Origin: Mycolicibacterium sp. P9-64
Lineage (GTDB): Bacteria > Actinomycetota > Actinomycetes > Mycobacteriales > Mycobacteriaceae
Direction: 5' to 3'
NCBI RefSeq assembly: GCF_008329605.1
Contig: NZ_NPKO01000019.1
Span: 1 to 63,744, forward strand
DNA length: 63,744 bases
The notes under the pieces were generated by a model, which was not told where the DNA came from, did no database searches, and saw only the letters and a list, made by a program, of their open reading frames with translations. The position numbers and the translations under genes were made by a program. Shown one piece after another: positions 8,136-16,550 of the stretch; positions within the stretch are counted from its first letter, which is position 1; each line of letters begins with the position of its first letter.

Positions 8136-8984
8136 CTACTTGACCCGGTCGAGGAGAGCACCCTCGACACCGAACAGTTCGCGTTGCCACTGCTCCAACG
8201 CCGGGGTGGTGTCGATGTCCTCGGGATGGAAGCCGCGCCGCATGTACGGCTTGATCTCCGCCATGAACCCGCGCAGGAACGGGCCACGGAAGATCTCCCA
8301 GGTCTGGCGCGTGACGGCGATCGGTCGCCATCCGCGCGGGTCGGTGAGGACGGACACCATGACGGCCGCCGTCACGCCGGGAATCGTGACGTAGTACATG
8401 ACCCTCATGACGCCGATCCGAATCCACTCGGGTCCGCCGACGGCCCGGTAGACGTCGAACGCCACCGACTTGTGCTCGAGCTCCTCGAAGGCGTGCCAGT
8501 TGAGCAGGTGCTTGACCTCGGGATCGCCTGGGATGTGCTGGATTTCGTCGACCATGAGCACCCGGTGGCCGATGGTGGCGGTGTAATGCTCCGCCGCCGC
8601 CGTGATCGCCAGGTGTACGTAGGCGGGCAGAAGCTTCTCGCCGCGAACGAAGAGCCTCTGGCGCAACGTGTTCGGACCGAAGTTCAACAGCCGGACCATC
8701 GGGTAGCCCATGTCGATCAACGTCTCGTTCAGTTTGCGGTGCTCCTGGCCGTGTACCGACTCCTGACCGATGAACCCGGCCACCCGCTTCTTCAAGTCCG
8801 GGTCGGTGATCCGATCAGAGAAGCGGCGAACGGATCGGATGAACGACTCCTCGCCAGGCGGGAAGCTGCCGGACAGGATCGCGACCAGATGGCTGAAGGC
8901 GATGTTGCCCTCGACGAAGTGGTGCGCCATCGGTTGGGGCTGGCCGAACCGGAAACGCATGCGGCGGACCTTCGGGTACGTCAT
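8136..8984 (-). CDS. PF10118 'metal-dependent hydrolase' family protein, probable di-iron protein (copy 1)
   Basis: 282 residues. The family is usually annotated as a predicted metal-dependent hydrolase. The sequence shows a helical protein with Glu/His spacing like a ferritin-type di-iron centre: PPGEES (E45/E46), QESVHGQEH (E75xxH78), AAAEHYTA (E132) and FEELEHKS (E168xxH171). All are kept in the paralogs at 8981-9835 and 12006-12899. The start overlaps the upstream paralog's stop by 4 nt (ATGA). The downstream neighbour is a Baeyer-Villiger monooxygenase. An oxygenase or desaturase-like role is inferred; no activity can be assigned from sequence alone. Confidence 0.85.
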   Translation of the reverse strand: MTYPKVRRMRFRFGQPQPMAHHFVEGNIAFSHLVAILSGSFPPGEESFIRSVRRFSDRITDPDLKKRVAGFIGQESVHGQEHRKLNETLIDMGYPMVRLLNFGPNTLRQRLFVRGEKLLPAYVHLAITAAAEHYTATIGHRVLMVDEIQHIPGDPEVKHLLNWHAFEELEHKSVAFDVYRAVGGPEWIRIGVMRVMYYVTIPGVTAAVMVSVLTDPRGWRPIAVTRQTWEIFRGPFLRGFMAEIKPYMRRGFHPEDIDTTPALEQWQRELFGVEGALLDRVK

Positions 8985-9835
8985 TTCAGGTGATCCACTA
9001 GGGCACCCTCGGTGCCGAAGAGCTCGTTCTGCCAGCGCTCGAGTAGGGCGCTGGTGTCGATGTCGTCGGGATGGAAGCCGGGCCGCATGTACTTGGCAAG
9101 GTCAGCCGACAAACCCGCGAATAGCGGCCCCCCGAATAGCGCCCGCGCCTCTCGGATCAGTCGTCGGGGTTGTCGTCGCGCGACCGGGTCACGCGCTAGC
9201 CCGATGGTCAAACTGGTTAGCGTGAACGGAATGGTGAGCGCGTACAGCACCGCCATCACGGTGATGCGCATGCGTTCGGTACCGCCCACCGCGCGGTAGA
9301 CGTCGAACGCCACCGACTTGTGCTCGAGCTCCTCCAGCGCGTGCCAGTTCAGCAGATGCCATACCTCCGGATCGCCGGGGATGGCCTGGACTTCGGGCGT
9401 CGCAAGGGTGCGCTCGGCAAGGACGGCGGTGTAGTGCTCGGCCGCTGCGGTAGTGGCCAGGTGCACCTTGCGGGGCAGCCGGTTCTCCAGCCGGATCAGG
9501 CGCTCCTTCAGCGTCTTCCGATCGAGCCATTCGATCTCGTAGCCCAGCTCGACGAGCTTCTCGTTCAACCGGCGGTGTTCTTGCCCGTGCATGGACTCCT
9601 GGCCGATGAAGCCGGCGACGCGCTTCTTCAGTTCCGGGTCGGTGATGCTCTCGGAGAAGCGGCGAACCGACCGGATGAAGCCCTCTTCGCCCGGGGGAAA
9701 TCCTGCTGACAGGCCCGCCACGAAGTGGCTGTACACGATGTCTCCGTCGACGAAGTACCTGTTCACCGCGCCGTCGTCGTTGAAGCGGAAGCGCATTCGC
9801 CTGGTCTTCGGATAGTTCTGAAGCGTGTTTGCCAT
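8981..9835 (-). CDS. PF10118 'metal-dependent hydrolase' family protein, probable di-iron protein (copy 2)
   Basis: 284 residues, a close paralog of the next gene downstream: long shared blocks such as RSVRRFS-ITDP-LKKRVAGF and NWHA-EELEHKSVAFDVY. The four di-iron-like clusters (GEEG, QESMHGQEH, AEHYTA, EELEHKS) are complete. The ATG at 9835 is chosen because GGAAAGG precedes it; the longer frame start adds unconserved residues. It is the first gene of the operon running down to the ABC1 kinase, and a palindromic candidate operator lies 26-49 nt upstream. The pair looks like a tandem duplication that has since diverged. Confidence 0.85.
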   Translation of the reverse strand: MANTLQNYPKTRRMRFRFNDDGAVNRYFVDGDIVYSHFVAGLSAGFPPGEEGFIRSVRRFSESITDPELKKRVAGFIGQESMHGQEHRRLNEKLVELGYEIEWLDRKTLKERLIRLENRLPRKVHLATTAAAEHYTAVLAERTLATPEVQAIPGDPEVWHLLNWHALEELEHKSVAFDVYRAVGGTERMRITVMAVLYALTIPFTLTSLTIGLARDPVARRQPRRLIREARALFGGPLFAGLSADLAKYMRPGFHPDDIDTSALLERWQNELFGTEGALVDHLK

Positions 9836-9860
9836 GACTCGCAACCTTTCCTCGAACATT

Positions 9861-9884
9861 CAGTAACCGGTACTATCGGTACTG
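9861..9884. promoter_or_regulatory. Candidate TetR operator upstream of the PF10118-monooxygenase operon
   Basis: The site starts CAGTAACCG and ends CGGTACTG, an imperfect inverted repeat containing two direct CGGTACT copies 9 bp apart (9868-9874 and 9877-9883). It lies in the promoter region of the operon starting at 9835. Its arms match the palindrome in front of the TetR at 2497-3249. Confidence 0.5.
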
Positions 9885-10160
9885 TATTCTCAGTCACAGT
9901 AAGGGTGGCCGAGGAGATGCGCAAGACCCTGTTGGAGAAGGGGCAAAATCGGCGCCGAAATGGGCGGTGTGCAGCCCGTCTAGGTGCGATCAGGTTCGGG
10001 ACGTCACTTCGTCCCGTGCGCTAAGTCCTTGTGCGGGTTGGGTATTGAGATCCGTCAGCTGTGCTGCCGTTCTCTGGCCGCCTGGGCACCGCGGGCGATT
10101 GCGAGACGCAGCCCAAGGGTCGATATCGCGCGGGGCAACGGAACCGACGGCTCCGATCGA
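9885..10160. other. Intergenic stretch without a supported gene
   Basis: Between the candidate operator and the end of the TetR gene there is no convincing coding frame. A hairpin CGGGACG-tcactt-CGTCCCG lies at 9997-10016 but lacks a T-run. A short plus-strand frame from 9918 has no recognisable content. Confidence 0.5.
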
Positions 10161-10883
10161 TCAGCTCTCCGGCAATGCCAGACGCTCGTCGGGATCAAGG
10201 ACGACGCCCCGTGCTGCCGCGGTCGCGGACATCGCGCCCCAGACGAACGTGGTCAACTCCTCGACCAGCGCGATTTCACTGATCGCCGGCGTGTTCAACC
10301 AACGCAGCACGCCGAGGGCCACCGCTCCGAGCACGGCATCGACGAAGTACTCGAGATTTTCACCGTCGCCGCCGCGGCCAGTGACGACGGCCGCCACCAC
10401 CGCGGCGGTGGCGTCCGACAACGGACGGCCGCCGTCGACGAGGTCCATCGTGGAGCGGCCGCCGTCGCTGAAGTGTGAACCGACCAGGAAGCGAAAGACG
10501 TTGGGCCGTTCGGCAACCAGGCCGACATACGCGGTCAGCGTCGAGCGAACCAGTCCCAGTGCCGTATCGGTGAGATCGAAGTGTGGCACGACGCGCTCGA
10601 TGATCATCTCTTGGACGCGATCACCGACGGCGTCGAACAACGCGTCCTTGTCGTCGAAGAACCGATAGAGCTTCGGTCGTGGAACCTCGGCGGTCTTGAC
10701 GACGTCATCGATCGACAGATCCGGTCCGTGCTCGTCGATCGCGCGAAGCGTCGCCTCGACCAATTCGGCTCGCACCGTTGCCCGATGCTCGAGCCAGCGG
10801 TCTGACCGGGCATCTCCAGTAGGTCCGGGCGTACGCCCGCGACCTGGATTTGCTTCCGTCGACACCGGCCAATGGTAGGGCAC
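10161..10883 (-). CDS. TetR family transcriptional regulator
   Basis: A 240-residue TetR regulator, paralogous to the one at 2497-3249. The helix-turn-helix is at ~40-85 (LSIDDVVKTAEVPRPKLYRF, then DDKDALFDAV), followed by a ligand domain with PNVFRFLVGSHF. The start is a GTG at 10883; a second GTG at 10865 (MSTEANPG) is equally possible. It is the last gene of the run EphD-like fusion - PF10118 - ferredoxin reductase - TetR, 31 nt after the reductase. It probably controls this operon, perhaps cross-talking with its paralog through TACCG/CGGTA sites. Confidence 0.88.
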   Translation of the reverse strand: MPYHWPVSTEANPGRGRTPGPTGDARSDRWLEHRATVRAELVEATLRAIDEHGPDLSIDDVVKTAEVPRPKLYRFFDDKDALFDAVGDRVQEMIIERVVPHFDLTDTALGLVRSTLTAYVGLVAERPNVFRFLVGSHFSDGGRSTMDLVDGGRPLSDATAAVVAAVVTGRGGDGENLEYFVDAVLGAVALGVLRWLNTPAISEIALVEELTTFVWGAMSATAAARGVVLDPDERLALPES

Positions 10884-10914
10884 CAGGCACCGCGCGCGCC
10901 CGCGACCTTTAGGG

Positions 10915-12003
10915 CTACAGGTCGAGGACGAGGGTTCCGCCGTCGGCGCGATCGACGCAGATCAACATCTCGCTCCGTTCCCTCTTCGAGGTTCGATCCG
11001 CGTAGGCAACCGGCTCGCCCTTGAGCACACGGACCTTGCAAGTTCCGCAGAACCCCTGCTGACACGAGTAGGCAACGGCGGGCCTGGCCGCGCGAATGGT
11101 CTCCAGCGCGGTCTTGTCCGCCGCGACGTGCAGAACGTCGCCACCCGTGCCGAGCTGTACGTCGAAGGGCACACCGTCGACGATCGGCGGCGCAGCAAAC
11201 CGTTCGAAGTGCAGCGGCACGCCGTGTTGTCGGGCCACTGCGGAACGAACCACGTCGAGCATCGAAGTTGGCCCGCAACAGTAGATTGCGGCGTCGTCGT
11301 GCGGAAGCAGGTCGGAGATCGAAGGCAGTCCGTGTTCCTCGTCGGTGTGAACGGTCACTCGGTCGCCGTAGCGGGACAGCTCGTCGAGGAACGGCATCGA
11401 CTGCCTGCTGCGACCTGCGTACACCATCGTCCACGGCACGCGCGCAGCCTCGGCCGCCCTGACCATCGGCAGGATCGGCGTGATGCCGATACCGCCCGCG
11501 ACGAAGTGCATCCGATCCTCGCCTGCGCCGTCCGTTGGCAACGCGAGTGGGAAGGCGTTCACCGGTCCCGTGACGACCAGCTGATCGCCGACCCGGATCG
11601 AATCATGTAGCTCGACGGAGCCGCCCCCGCCATCTTGGATGCGCCGCACCGCGATTCGGTAGGTACCGTCCGCGGGATCGCCGGACAGCGAGTACTGCCG
11701 TATGCGACCGGAAGGCAGGTGCACGTTGACGTTGGCGCCGGGGGTCCAGGCAGGAAGGGGAGCGCCTGGCGGGTCGGCGAGCCGCAGGCTCACGACGTCT
11801 CCGTCGGACGTCTCGACCTTGCGGTCCGTCACGGTCAGCAGCAGCGAGCGGTCGACCTCACCAGGTGGGGGCAACTGCCGAAGTACCCGGCCCATGATCT
11901 TGATCGCGGGCGCCATGAGTTTGGCAGCGACGACGATCGTGGGAGCCCGGTTGAAACGGCCGTAGATGTCCGGTGGGACGGTGGTGCTGTCGTAGTCGAG
12001 CAC
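10915..12003 (-). CDS. Ferredoxin reductase with C-terminal 2Fe-2S domain (VanB/phthalate dioxygenase reductase type)
   Basis: 362 residues with FAD, NAD and plant-type ferredoxin domains in order. The flavin-binding RQYSLSGDP is near residue 100-108, GGIGITPILPM is near 165-175 (NAD domain), CCGPTSMLDVV is near 240, and the C-terminal cluster is CQQGFCGTCKVRVLKG with a distal Cys in EMLICVDRA. Such proteins pass electrons from NAD(P)H to an oxygenase. The GTG start at 12003 lies only 2 nt after the stop of a PF10118 gene, so translational coupling is almost certain. This is the strongest hint that the PF10118 protein is an oxygenase component. Confidence 0.92.
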   Translation of the reverse strand: MLDYDSTTVPPDIYGRFNRAPTIVVAAKLMAPAIKIMGRVLRQLPPPGEVDRSLLLTVTDRKVETSDGDVVSLRLADPPGAPLPAWTPGANVNVHLPSGRIRQYSLSGDPADGTYRIAVRRIQDGGGGSVELHDSIRVGDQLVVTGPVNAFPLALPTDGAGEDRMHFVAGGIGITPILPMVRAAEAARVPWTMVYAGRSRQSMPFLDELSRYGDRVTVHTDEEHGLPSISDLLPHDDAAIYCCGPTSMLDVVRSAVARQHGVPLHFERFAAPPIVDGVPFDVQLGTGGDVLHVAADKTALETIRAARPAVAYSCQQGFCGTCKVRVLKGEPVAYADRTSKRERSEMLICVDRADGGTLVLDL

Positions 12004-12005
12004 TG

Positions 12006-12899
12006 TCAGCCTGCCGCGCGCTTCACCGCTGGGGACTGAGCGAGGTACGCGACGGCCTGTGCGGTGTTGCCGACCTCTTCCGGGGTGAACGACGGGCGCA
12101 CGTAGCTCCAACCCGAGAAGATGGCCTTCATGCTTGGCAGCGAGCCGCGCCGGCTGGCGCGGATCCACTCGACGAGCAGTCGTACCAGACCGTAGTTCGG
12201 CAGCGAAGGGTCTTGGCGGACTATGTACTTGGTGTTTCGCAAGAACATGTACGTGATGAGGAATGGCGTCGGCGTGATCAGCAAGGCTCGGTGGAAGTAC
12301 CCGACCCCGAAGTAGGTGGCGACGTCGTGAGCGACCGACCGGTGCTCCACCTCTTCGGCGCCGTGCCAACGGAAGAGGTCGCTCATCACCGGGTCGGCGC
12401 CGAAGCCGTCGAGGTCGGCGTTGAGAATCCAGTCACCTAGCACCGCAGTCATGTGCTCGATCGCCGCGATCATCGCCAGTTGCTCGATCAGCAGTCGGTA
12501 GCGGGCGCGCACGTTGAGCTTCGACTTGACGGCAGTCAGTTGTGCGGCAAAGTATTCGAGCTGTCGAACGACGGGGCGGGGGTCGATGCCGTGACGGCCG
12601 AGGAACTCGGGAAGCACGCGGTCGTGCGCCTGCGAATGCACCGCTTCCTGCCCGATAAAGCCGAGCATCGCGTCCCGCAGCTTGGCGTCCTTCACGTACG
12701 GCAGAGCCTCGGTGAAGCCCTCGACGAACATCTCCTCCCCGATGGGGAGCACCAGGTTGAACGAGGAGATGAAGTGTGAGGCGATCGGTTCGTTCGGAAT
12801 CCAGTGCAGCGGAGCATCGCTGACGTCGAAGTGGACGTTGCGCGCGTGGAGTGCAAGCTCTTCCGAGGTGGTGCCATTCGGTGTCGGATGCGCTGTCAT
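12006..12899 (-). CDS. PF10118 'metal-dependent hydrolase' family protein, probable di-iron oxygenase partner of the adjacent reductase (copy 3)
   Basis: 297 residues, the most divergent of the three paralogs but with the same ligand pattern: LPIGEEMF, GFIGQEAVHSQAH (ExxH), AAIEHMTA and GAEEVEHRS (ExxH). The second helix lacks the QEH repeat of the others (SQAH instead). It is preceded by an EphD-like hydrolase-SDR fusion (28-nt gap, GGAGC before the ATG) and followed after 2 nt by a 2Fe-2S ferredoxin reductase. The latter arrangement is that of a two-component oxygenase. Substrate unknown; a fatty or mycolic-type lipid fits the neighbours. Confidence 0.85.
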   Translation of the reverse strand: MTAHPTPNGTTSEELALHARNVHFDVSDAPLHWIPNEPIASHFISSFNLVLPIGEEMFVEGFTEALPYVKDAKLRDAMLGFIGQEAVHSQAHDRVLPEFLGRHGIDPRPVVRQLEYFAAQLTAVKSKLNVRARYRLLIEQLAMIAAIEHMTAVLGDWILNADLDGFGADPVMSDLFRWHGAEEVEHRSVAHDVATYFGVGYFHRALLITPTPFLITYMFLRNTKYIVRQDPSLPNYGLVRLLVEWIRASRRGSLPSMKAIFSGWSYVRPSFTPEEVGNTAQAVAYLAQSPAVKRAAG

Positions 12900-12927
12900 C
12901 GAATGCTCCGTTCAAATTGAGTGGGGG

Positions 12928-14733
12928 TTATCCAAGGGACGCTTTGGCGGCCGCTAGGCGTCCGAGCGCAGGAGCGAATCTGCTGAATCGGTACTGTAAG
13001 TGGGCTTCCGGCGTCACGGGGACGACTGACTTGCCCTTCTTGACGGCCTTGACGATCTGGTTGGCGACCCGATCAGGACCGTAGCGACGCATCTTGTAGG
13101 CACGGTCAACTGCCGCAAGCTTTTTCGCTGCCTGGGCTTCGGGTAGTCCGGAGACCACGGTGGTGGAGACGATGTTGGTCGCCACGATGCCCGGGCAGAT
13201 GGTGCTGACGCCGATACCCCTTGACGCCAGTTCGGCGCGCAGGCAGTCGGAGAACATGAACACCGCGGACTTGCTCGTCGCGTATGCCGTAAAGCCTTGT
13301 TGCGGCGTGTAGGCCGCCATGCTCGACAGGTTCACGATGTGGCCGCCGAGCCCTCGGTCGGCCATCTTCGGCCCGAAGGCGCGGCATCCGTTGATCACGC
13401 CGTAGAGGTTGATGTCCAGGACGCGCTTGAAGTCCTCGGACGGAGTCGCGAAGAAGCGCCCCGCCTGACCGACGCCAGCGTTGTTGATCAGGATGTCGGG
13501 CACTCCGTGTACGGCCTCGACTTCGTCGGCGTGTGCGATCACGGCCTGCTCGTCTGCGACGTTCAACTGGTACGCGTGGGCGGTGCCGCCGGCTTCGGCG
13601 ATCAGCGCTGCGGTCTCCTTCGCCGACGCCAGGTTCACGTCGGAGAGCACGACCTCTGCGCCGTCGCGGGCGAAGGCAAGGGCGGTTTCCCGCCCGATGC
13701 CACTACCGCCACCGGTTATGACGAGCAGCTGGTCCTCGAAAGGTCGTTGTTGCTTGCCCATTTGGGCGCGGCGCAGGCTTCGCGCGGGCGGCAGGCCTTC
13801 GGTGGCGTCGATGAGTTCGGTCGTTGCGGTGGCCAGCATCTCGGGATGCGAGAACGGCAGCCAGTGCCCACCCTGCACGACGCGCCGCCACACCGCGGGC
13901 GCCCAGTTGAGGGCATCGGCGTAGCTCGCCTGACGGACCGCGGGATCACGGGTTCCGACGATCACCTGCACGGGAACGCGGGTGAACCGCTCCCGCTGGG
14001 TCAGGACCGAGGTGATGTTGGCGCGGTAGATCCGCAGCCCGTTTCCAATGTCCTTCTCGAAGGTCGGGGCGAGGAAGATGTCCTCTGGCGCAGCACCTTC
14101 CGCGCGGGACAGGCCCTTGCGCCAGCGGTTGCCGTTGAGCACCAACGAGAACATGGCCTTCGGCAGCCACGGAAGCATGAAGTAGAACATGTAGCCGAAC
14201 GAGCCGAGCTGGGCCAGCACCAGCGCCACGTTCTTCGGGGTGGGACGTGACAACCTGTCGCGAGCCCATGCGCCGAGGTGCGCGATGTTCGGGCCCGACA
14301 CCGACGTGAACGACGCGATTCTGCGTTGCGCCCATTCGTCGCACACCGCTTCCCACATTGCGACGCTGCCCCAGTCGTGGGCGAGCACGTGGACCGGCTT
14401 GCCGGGGCTGACCGCGTCGATCACGGCCATGTAGTCGCCGGCCAGCTCCGCCACGGCGAAGTCCCGGAAGTTCTTGGGATTGGTCGACTTGCCGTGGCCG
14501 CGATTGTCGACGGAGATGACGCGGAAGCGCTCGGTGAGGAACGGCGTCACGCCGTCCCAAAGGTGATGCGAGTCGGGCCATCCGTGCAGCAGCAACACGG
14601 TCTCCCCAGCCGCATTGCCCTGCTCGTAGACCGCGATCTCGACATCACCATTGCGGACGATGCGTTCCGCCACCTCTACGGCCAGCGGTGCATCGACGTC
14701 CCGCTGGCTCGTAGTCTTCGATACCGGACCCAT
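12928..14733 (-). CDS. EphD-like fusion: epoxide-hydrolase-type alpha/beta hydrolase + SDR
   Basis: 601 residues. The N-terminal half (~25-300) is an alpha/beta hydrolase with HGWPDSH (HGxP) and an aspartate nucleophile elbow in LAHDWGSVAMW, the epoxide hydrolase pattern, plus a histidine in VVQGGHWLPFSHP. The C-terminal half (~320-601) is a classical SDR with TGGGSGIG, NNAGVGQAG, SSMAAY and YATSK. The architecture and order match M. tuberculosis EphD (Rv2214c, ~590 aa), which is linked to mycolic-acid metabolism. The ATG at 14733 is preferred because of GAGGGGAG upstream. It heads the operon with copy 3 of PF10118 and the ferredoxin reductase. Confidence 0.9.
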   Translation of the reverse strand: MGPVSKTTSQRDVDAPLAVEVAERIVRNGDVEIAVYEQGNAAGETVLLLHGWPDSHHLWDGVTPFLTERFRVISVDNRGHGKSTNPKNFRDFAVAELAGDYMAVIDAVSPGKPVHVLAHDWGSVAMWEAVCDEWAQRRIASFTSVSGPNIAHLGAWARDRLSRPTPKNVALVLAQLGSFGYMFYFMLPWLPKAMFSLVLNGNRWRKGLSRAEGAAPEDIFLAPTFEKDIGNGLRIYRANITSVLTQRERFTRVPVQVIVGTRDPAVRQASYADALNWAPAVWRRVVQGGHWLPFSHPEMLATATTELIDATEGLPPARSLRRAQMGKQQRPFEDQLLVITGGGSGIGRETALAFARDGAEVVLSDVNLASAKETAALIAEAGGTAHAYQLNVADEQAVIAHADEVEAVHGVPDILINNAGVGQAGRFFATPSEDFKRVLDINLYGVINGCRAFGPKMADRGLGGHIVNLSSMAAYTPQQGFTAYATSKSAVFMFSDCLRAELASRGIGVSTICPGIVATNIVSTTVVSGLPEAQAAKKLAAVDRAYKMRRYGPDRVANQIVKAVKKGKSVVPVTPEAHLQYRFSRFAPALGRLAAAKASLG

Positions 14734-14762
14734 TCTCGTGCTCCCCTCAGGCCAAGTCTGCA

Positions 14763-14806
14763 TACCGGTAGTACGCGTTACAGCAGGTATCGTGTACCGC
14801 TGGTAC
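14763..14806. promoter_or_regulatory. Candidate operator cluster upstream of the EphD-like operon
   Basis: TACCGGTA (14763-14770, perfect palindrome) and GTACC-GCT-GGTAC (14794-14806) lie 30-73 nt before the ATG of the EphD-like gene. They share the TACCG/GGTA core seen at 3259-3269 and 9861-9884. The rest of 14734-15030 holds no supported gene. Confidence 0.45.
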
Positions 14807-15030
14807 CGCGGTGTCAACCACCGCAACGCGCGCCACGGGTGCCAGGAGACCGCCCTCGCAGCAGTGGTAGCGATCGTTGTCGCAGGTAGCGCTGGTCTGG
14901 AAGCGGCCGCCGACCGCGACACGCCCGGATGCACATGACCGTGCCGAAGGACCGATACAGCGACCGGGCCTCGATCATGAACGCCGCGGACTCCCGACGG
15001 GCCCGAGGATCGTCGAAGAGTGCGCCGATC

Positions 15031-16395
15031 TCATCCGTGGCTGATGCGCAGCAATTCGGCCACGCTGGTCAACTTCACGCGCGGCCTACCGAGGCTCACG
15101 CCCGTCGAGCGCTCGTGGTCGTCGATCAACTTCCAGTGGTCGTCGGTGACCAGTTTCGGTTGACGCGACAGAAGCCATTCGACGAGTTCCTCGGAGTGTC
15201 CGTCGCCGAAGTCGGCAGGCACGGCCGAGGTGAGCTGAGCGGTCAGCGTGTCGACGGTGTCCTGCGAGTCCTTCTTGTTGCTGCCGATGACACCGGATGG
15301 TCCCCGCTTGATCCACCCGACGACGTACTCGTTGCGCCTGCCGTCGACCTTGCCGTCGGTATGCGGAATCGTTCCCGTCCGGTCGTCGAACGGCAGCCCC
15401 GGCGTCGGCACACCCCGGTACCCGACGGCACGGACCACCAGCTGCGCGGGCAACTCCTCGCGCTCGCCGGTGTCCTTGGCGACCACCCTGCCCCCGTCGT
15501 CGGCCAACTGGTTACGGCCCAGCACGATCGACTCCACCCGGCCGTCGCCGAGGATCTCGATTGGTGAGGTGCGGAATCGGAACACGATGCGGCGCTTGGC
15601 ACCTCGCGGTTCCCGCTCGGAGTAGCCGCGGAGCACCTTGATGTTCTGCTTCACCGACTTGGATGCGGCCTCGAGGTCGGCATCGGTGATGTCGGCGAAG
15701 TCCGCCGGGTCGACGATGACGTCGACGTCGGCCATGGCTTCGAGGTCGACCAGCTCGCGCAGTTCCAGCGTGGTCCAGGTGGCCTGCAGCGGGCCGCGGC
15801 GGCCGACGACGACGACCTCCTCGACGCCGCGGTCGTGCAGCAGGTCGAGGGCGTGCGTGGCGATGTCGGTGGCGGCAAGCAGATCGGGATCGCTGACCAG
15901 GATGCGCGCCACGTCGAGCGCGACGTTGCCGTTGCCTATGACAACCGCGCGACCCGTCGACAGGTCGGGCGTCATCTTTTCGAAGTGTGGGTGGGCGTTG
16001 TACCAACCGACGAAGTCGACGGCAGCCACGCTGCCCGTCAACTCCTCGCCGGGAATGTTCAGCGGACGGTCGGACTGCGCGCCGACGGCGTAGATCACCG
16101 CGTCGTACCGTTCGGCGAGTTCGTCGGCTTGCACGTGGTCGCCGACGGCGATGTTGCCGAAGAAGCGGAACCGGGGATCGGCGGCCGTCTTCTCGAACTG
16201 TGCGCTGATGGTCTTGATCTTGGGGTGGTCGGGGGCCACGCCGGAGCGAACCAGACCCCACGGGGTCGGCAGCATCTCCAGCATGTCGACGCGCACGTCC
16301 GCGTCATCGGTGGCGTTTGCGAACTTCAGCAGCGAGGCGGCAGCAAAGTAACCCGAAGGTCCAGAGCCGACGATCGCCACATGGTATGGGCGCAT
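15031..16395 (-). CDS. fprA: NADPH-ferredoxin reductase FprA
   Basis: 454 residues, the adrenodoxin-reductase-like FprA of mycobacteria. FAD motif GSGPSGYFAA is near residues 11-20. The family-typical stretches PTPWGLVRSGVAPDHPKIK and the NADP motif GNGNVALDVAR near 160 are present, and the C-terminal GWIKRGPSGVIGSNKKD is diagnostic. It reduces ferredoxin with NADPH, for example for cytochromes P450. It is divergent from prfB, as Rv3106 is from Rv3105c in M. tuberculosis. GGAAAG precedes the ATG. Confidence 0.95.
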   Translation of the reverse strand: MRPYHVAIVGSGPSGYFAAASLLKFANATDDADVRVDMLEMLPTPWGLVRSGVAPDHPKIKTISAQFEKTAADPRFRFFGNIAVGDHVQADELAERYDAVIYAVGAQSDRPLNIPGEELTGSVAAVDFVGWYNAHPHFEKMTPDLSTGRAVVIGNGNVALDVARILVSDPDLLAATDIATHALDLLHDRGVEEVVVVGRRGPLQATWTTLELRELVDLEAMADVDVIVDPADFADITDADLEAASKSVKQNIKVLRGYSEREPRGAKRRIVFRFRTSPIEILGDGRVESIVLGRNQLADDGGRVVAKDTGEREELPAQLVVRAVGYRGVPTPGLPFDDRTGTIPHTDGKVDGRRNEYVVGWIKRGPSGVIGSNKKDSQDTVDTLTAQLTSAVPADFGDGHSEELVEWLLSRQPKLVTDDHWKLIDDHERSTGVSLGRPRVKLTSVAELLRISHG

Positions 16396-16550
16396 GCTTC
16401 AGCTTTCCGTAAGCCAGATGTCCTGTACCTGGGGCGCGCAAGGGGCTGTCGCGACGTCCCGGGCGGGTACGAACCGATGCTAAACCTGGTTGGCCGGTCC
16501 AGGGGTGAGGGTCGAAATGATCCGCGTCGCGGTCGGTACTGTGATTTCCC

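Noticed and set aside
6666..8993. A 775-codon open plus-strand frame opposite the monooxygenase and PF10118 genes
   Set aside because: It is the antisense shadow of well-supported genes in GC-rich DNA; its translation has no recognisable domain and no ribosome site.
9997..10016. Hairpin CGGGACG-tcactt-CGTCCCG as a terminator
   Set aside because: No T-run follows in either direction and it is not placed after a gene end.
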